A stretch of 64,000 nt of DNA, from contig CM064670.1 in assembly GCA_032717465.1 (NCBI GenBank), forward strand, positions 13,092,928 to 13,156,927. The letters run 5' to 3'. The notes under the pieces are model-generated. The model searched no databases. It worked only from the letters and a program-made list of their open reading frames with translations, and was not told the DNA's origin. Origin of the DNA: Coenobita brevimanus. Its lineage: Eukaryota; Arthropoda; Malacostraca; Decapoda; Coenobitidae. This document shows positions 62,582 to 64,000 of the stretch, piece after piece; position 1 is the first letter of the stretch, and every line of letters begins with the position of its first letter. The position numbers were made by a program, and so were the translations under genes.

Positions 62582-64000
62582 TGTTATGCTAGGTGTTTAT
62601 AGGCTGATTTCTCTTCCTAAAGACACTAGCTGCTGAGCTGGGGTTCTCTTTCGAGACCGGAACTAGAACACACCACGAGAGGAACAGGGCATAAAAACTC
62701 TGGTCAATCAACCTTACACGTGTATTATCTTAAATCCAAACACCACTGAATACAATGTAGATACAATCTGAGCACAATACACTATCCAGGTGCAAAGTCA
62801 GTATCTAGACAGGAGGACTCTGACAGGGCTGCTGAAGTCTTGGTCTCCTACAGGTGTCAGCCAGGTGTGGGAGGGGCCCCATCAGGTGTGCCTTCCCTCA
62901 GAGGGCACGGGACTGCTCTCGGGGGCCATGTTGTCTGGAGTGGGCTGCTGGGCGATGTGGAGAGAGGCCCTTCTCTAGTGGGACCTCGGTCGGTCATTCG
63001 GTCCTCAGGGCTGGGACCAAATAGGGAGAGTAGGCGCACTTGCTTGCACCCACCCTAGGGAGGAGGTTGTTGTCCAGTGGGGCTGGGGAGGTCACACCCC
63101 GGGGTTCTGGGGGCGCCTCGGGGAGACTGGGGACTGCGGTCTCCCTCGGGTTGGGTCGCTGTCAGGAGCGGTCTGTGGCGTCCTCTTCTTTAGGAATCCA
63201 ACAGCAGATGGTCTCGCCTGGGTGTCGGTTGCACTGCTCATACCCTGGGGTTGCTATGGGGCCTTGCCAGACCTCCAGGTGTAGTTCCTCCTGGGGCTGC
63301 CTCTGTGGGGAGAACAGGAGGGGCATCCTGCTCGGCTGCAGGAGGGGTGGGCCAAGCAAGGGACGTCCTCCAGAGGGGAAGTCATGGAGGGCGAGAGACA
63401 GGTGCTGTCTGGCCCCTCCCTGGTGCGGCTAGTGGCCATCGCTGAGGTCCCAAGGGCAACAGGAGTAAGGGGGCATGTGGCCGTCCCTTTCCTGTTGGTG
63501 TGGCTAATGGCCGTCACTAGGGCCTGACTTCTTGGCAAGAGTGAGGGTGAGGTGTGGCTAGTGGCCATCAGCTGTCCACTATTGTGGCTAGTGGCCGTCA
63601 CTGAGGTCCTGTAAGGGGAGGCACAGCTAGTGGCCGTCGCCGGGGCCTCGTTCTCTGAGTGGACTGTGGGCTGGGTGTGGCTGGTGTCCATCACCTGCTC
63701 ACAGGTGCAGCTAATGGCTGTCAGCGAGGTCCTATGAGGGGAGGGAACAGCAGATGAAGTGCGGCTAGTGGCCATCACCGAGGTCCAGCTCCCGGAGGCG
63801 GCTGCAGAAGGAGAGTGGGAGGTGGCCGTCTCTCCCCAAGTGCGGATAGTGGCTGTCACTGGTTTCTGCAGAGGGGGGGATGCAGCTAGTAAGCGGCTAG
63901 TGGCCGTCTTGAGCCTAGTGTGGCTGGTGGCCATCACTCGGGTGCTGTCTGGGACTGAAGTATCAGCCCCACCCAGAACCTGGCGTGGGCTGGTCCAGCT
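62582..64000 (-). repeat. Third LTR of the same superfamily, cut by the window end
   Basis: Starts TGTTATGCTAGGTG like the other two LTRs and shares CTTTCGAGACCGGA and GGGCATAAAAACTC. By orientation it is the 3' LTR of an element extending to the right. It carries a decayed RLLSLFGPSPED motif (minus, 62857-63039) and a hairpin array from about 63425. Confidence 0.85.
63425..63945 (-). repeat. LTR hairpin array, third family
   Basis: Core CGGC/TGGC, loop TAGTG/TAATG, GCCG/GCCA, unpaired T. Arms: AAGGG/CCCTT (63467-63471, 63485-63489), TGGTG/CACTA (63496-63500, 63515-63519), GGAGAG/CTCTCC (63810-63815, 63830-63835), AGTG/CACT (63839-63842, 63857-63860), AAG/CTT (63891-63893, 63908-63910), AGTG/CACT (63917-63920, 63935-63938). 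The minus frame 63254-63937 is open through the array (227 codons, V-T-A-T-S-R-T-like repeats). Confidence 0.88.

Overview
The window is eukaryotic and looks like an intron-rich, transposon-rich arthropod genome, most likely a decapod crustacean (inferred from repeat style and SF3B3 divergence; a mollusc or chelicerate is not excluded). It has one recognisable cellular gene: ten 3' exons of SF3B3/SAP130 (splicing factor 3b subunit 3) on the + strand, spread over 2319-39862 and encoding the last 549 residues up to the natural stop. All ten exons join in frame and have GT/AG borders. Earlier exons lie upstream of the window.

The introns (1-39.7 kb) are packed with mobile DNA. RTE-type LINEs include one near-full-length copy at 11.4-14.6 kb, an RTE inserted inside another RTE at 21.2-25.1 kb, and several 5'-truncated pieces. 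Two other LINE lineages are present at 32.4 and 40.4 kb. A tRNA-headed SINE (called SINE-A here) recurs at more than a dozen places with GATG-rich tails, an internal pyrimidine minisatellite and a 13-bp-arm hairpin. DNA-transposon-derived MITEs with visible inverted repeats and target duplications belong to the Tc1/mariner, pogo/Tigger, hAT and piggyBac types. A 5S rRNA-headed chimera carrying both ends of the RTE lies at 1.6-1.8 kb. Several elements are nested, so relative ages can be read.

From 43.4 to 62.0 kb, downstream of SF3B3, sits a stack of two Ty3/Gypsy-type LTR retrotransposons, both on the - strand. The inner element (46270-55886) has about 2.2-kb LTRs, a tRNA-Leu primer binding site, a polypurine tract and a GCTAT target duplication. 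It is inserted in the integrase C-terminal coding region of an older relative (about 43399-61968), whose left LTR also carries a SINE with a 13-bp target duplication. A third related LTR starts at 62582 and runs off the window. Both pol regions are broken by stops and frameshifts.

The most unusual signal is in these LTRs. All three carry tandem arrays of a short hairpin module (a 4-bp core stem, a 5-nt loop, one bulged base and an outer stem). In the older families the outer-stem sequence changes from unit to unit but stays complementary. The arrays lie in the same reading phase of an LTR-spanning open frame that also encodes a conserved basic/Pro-rich motif. This looks like an uncharacterised structured and coding LTR module.
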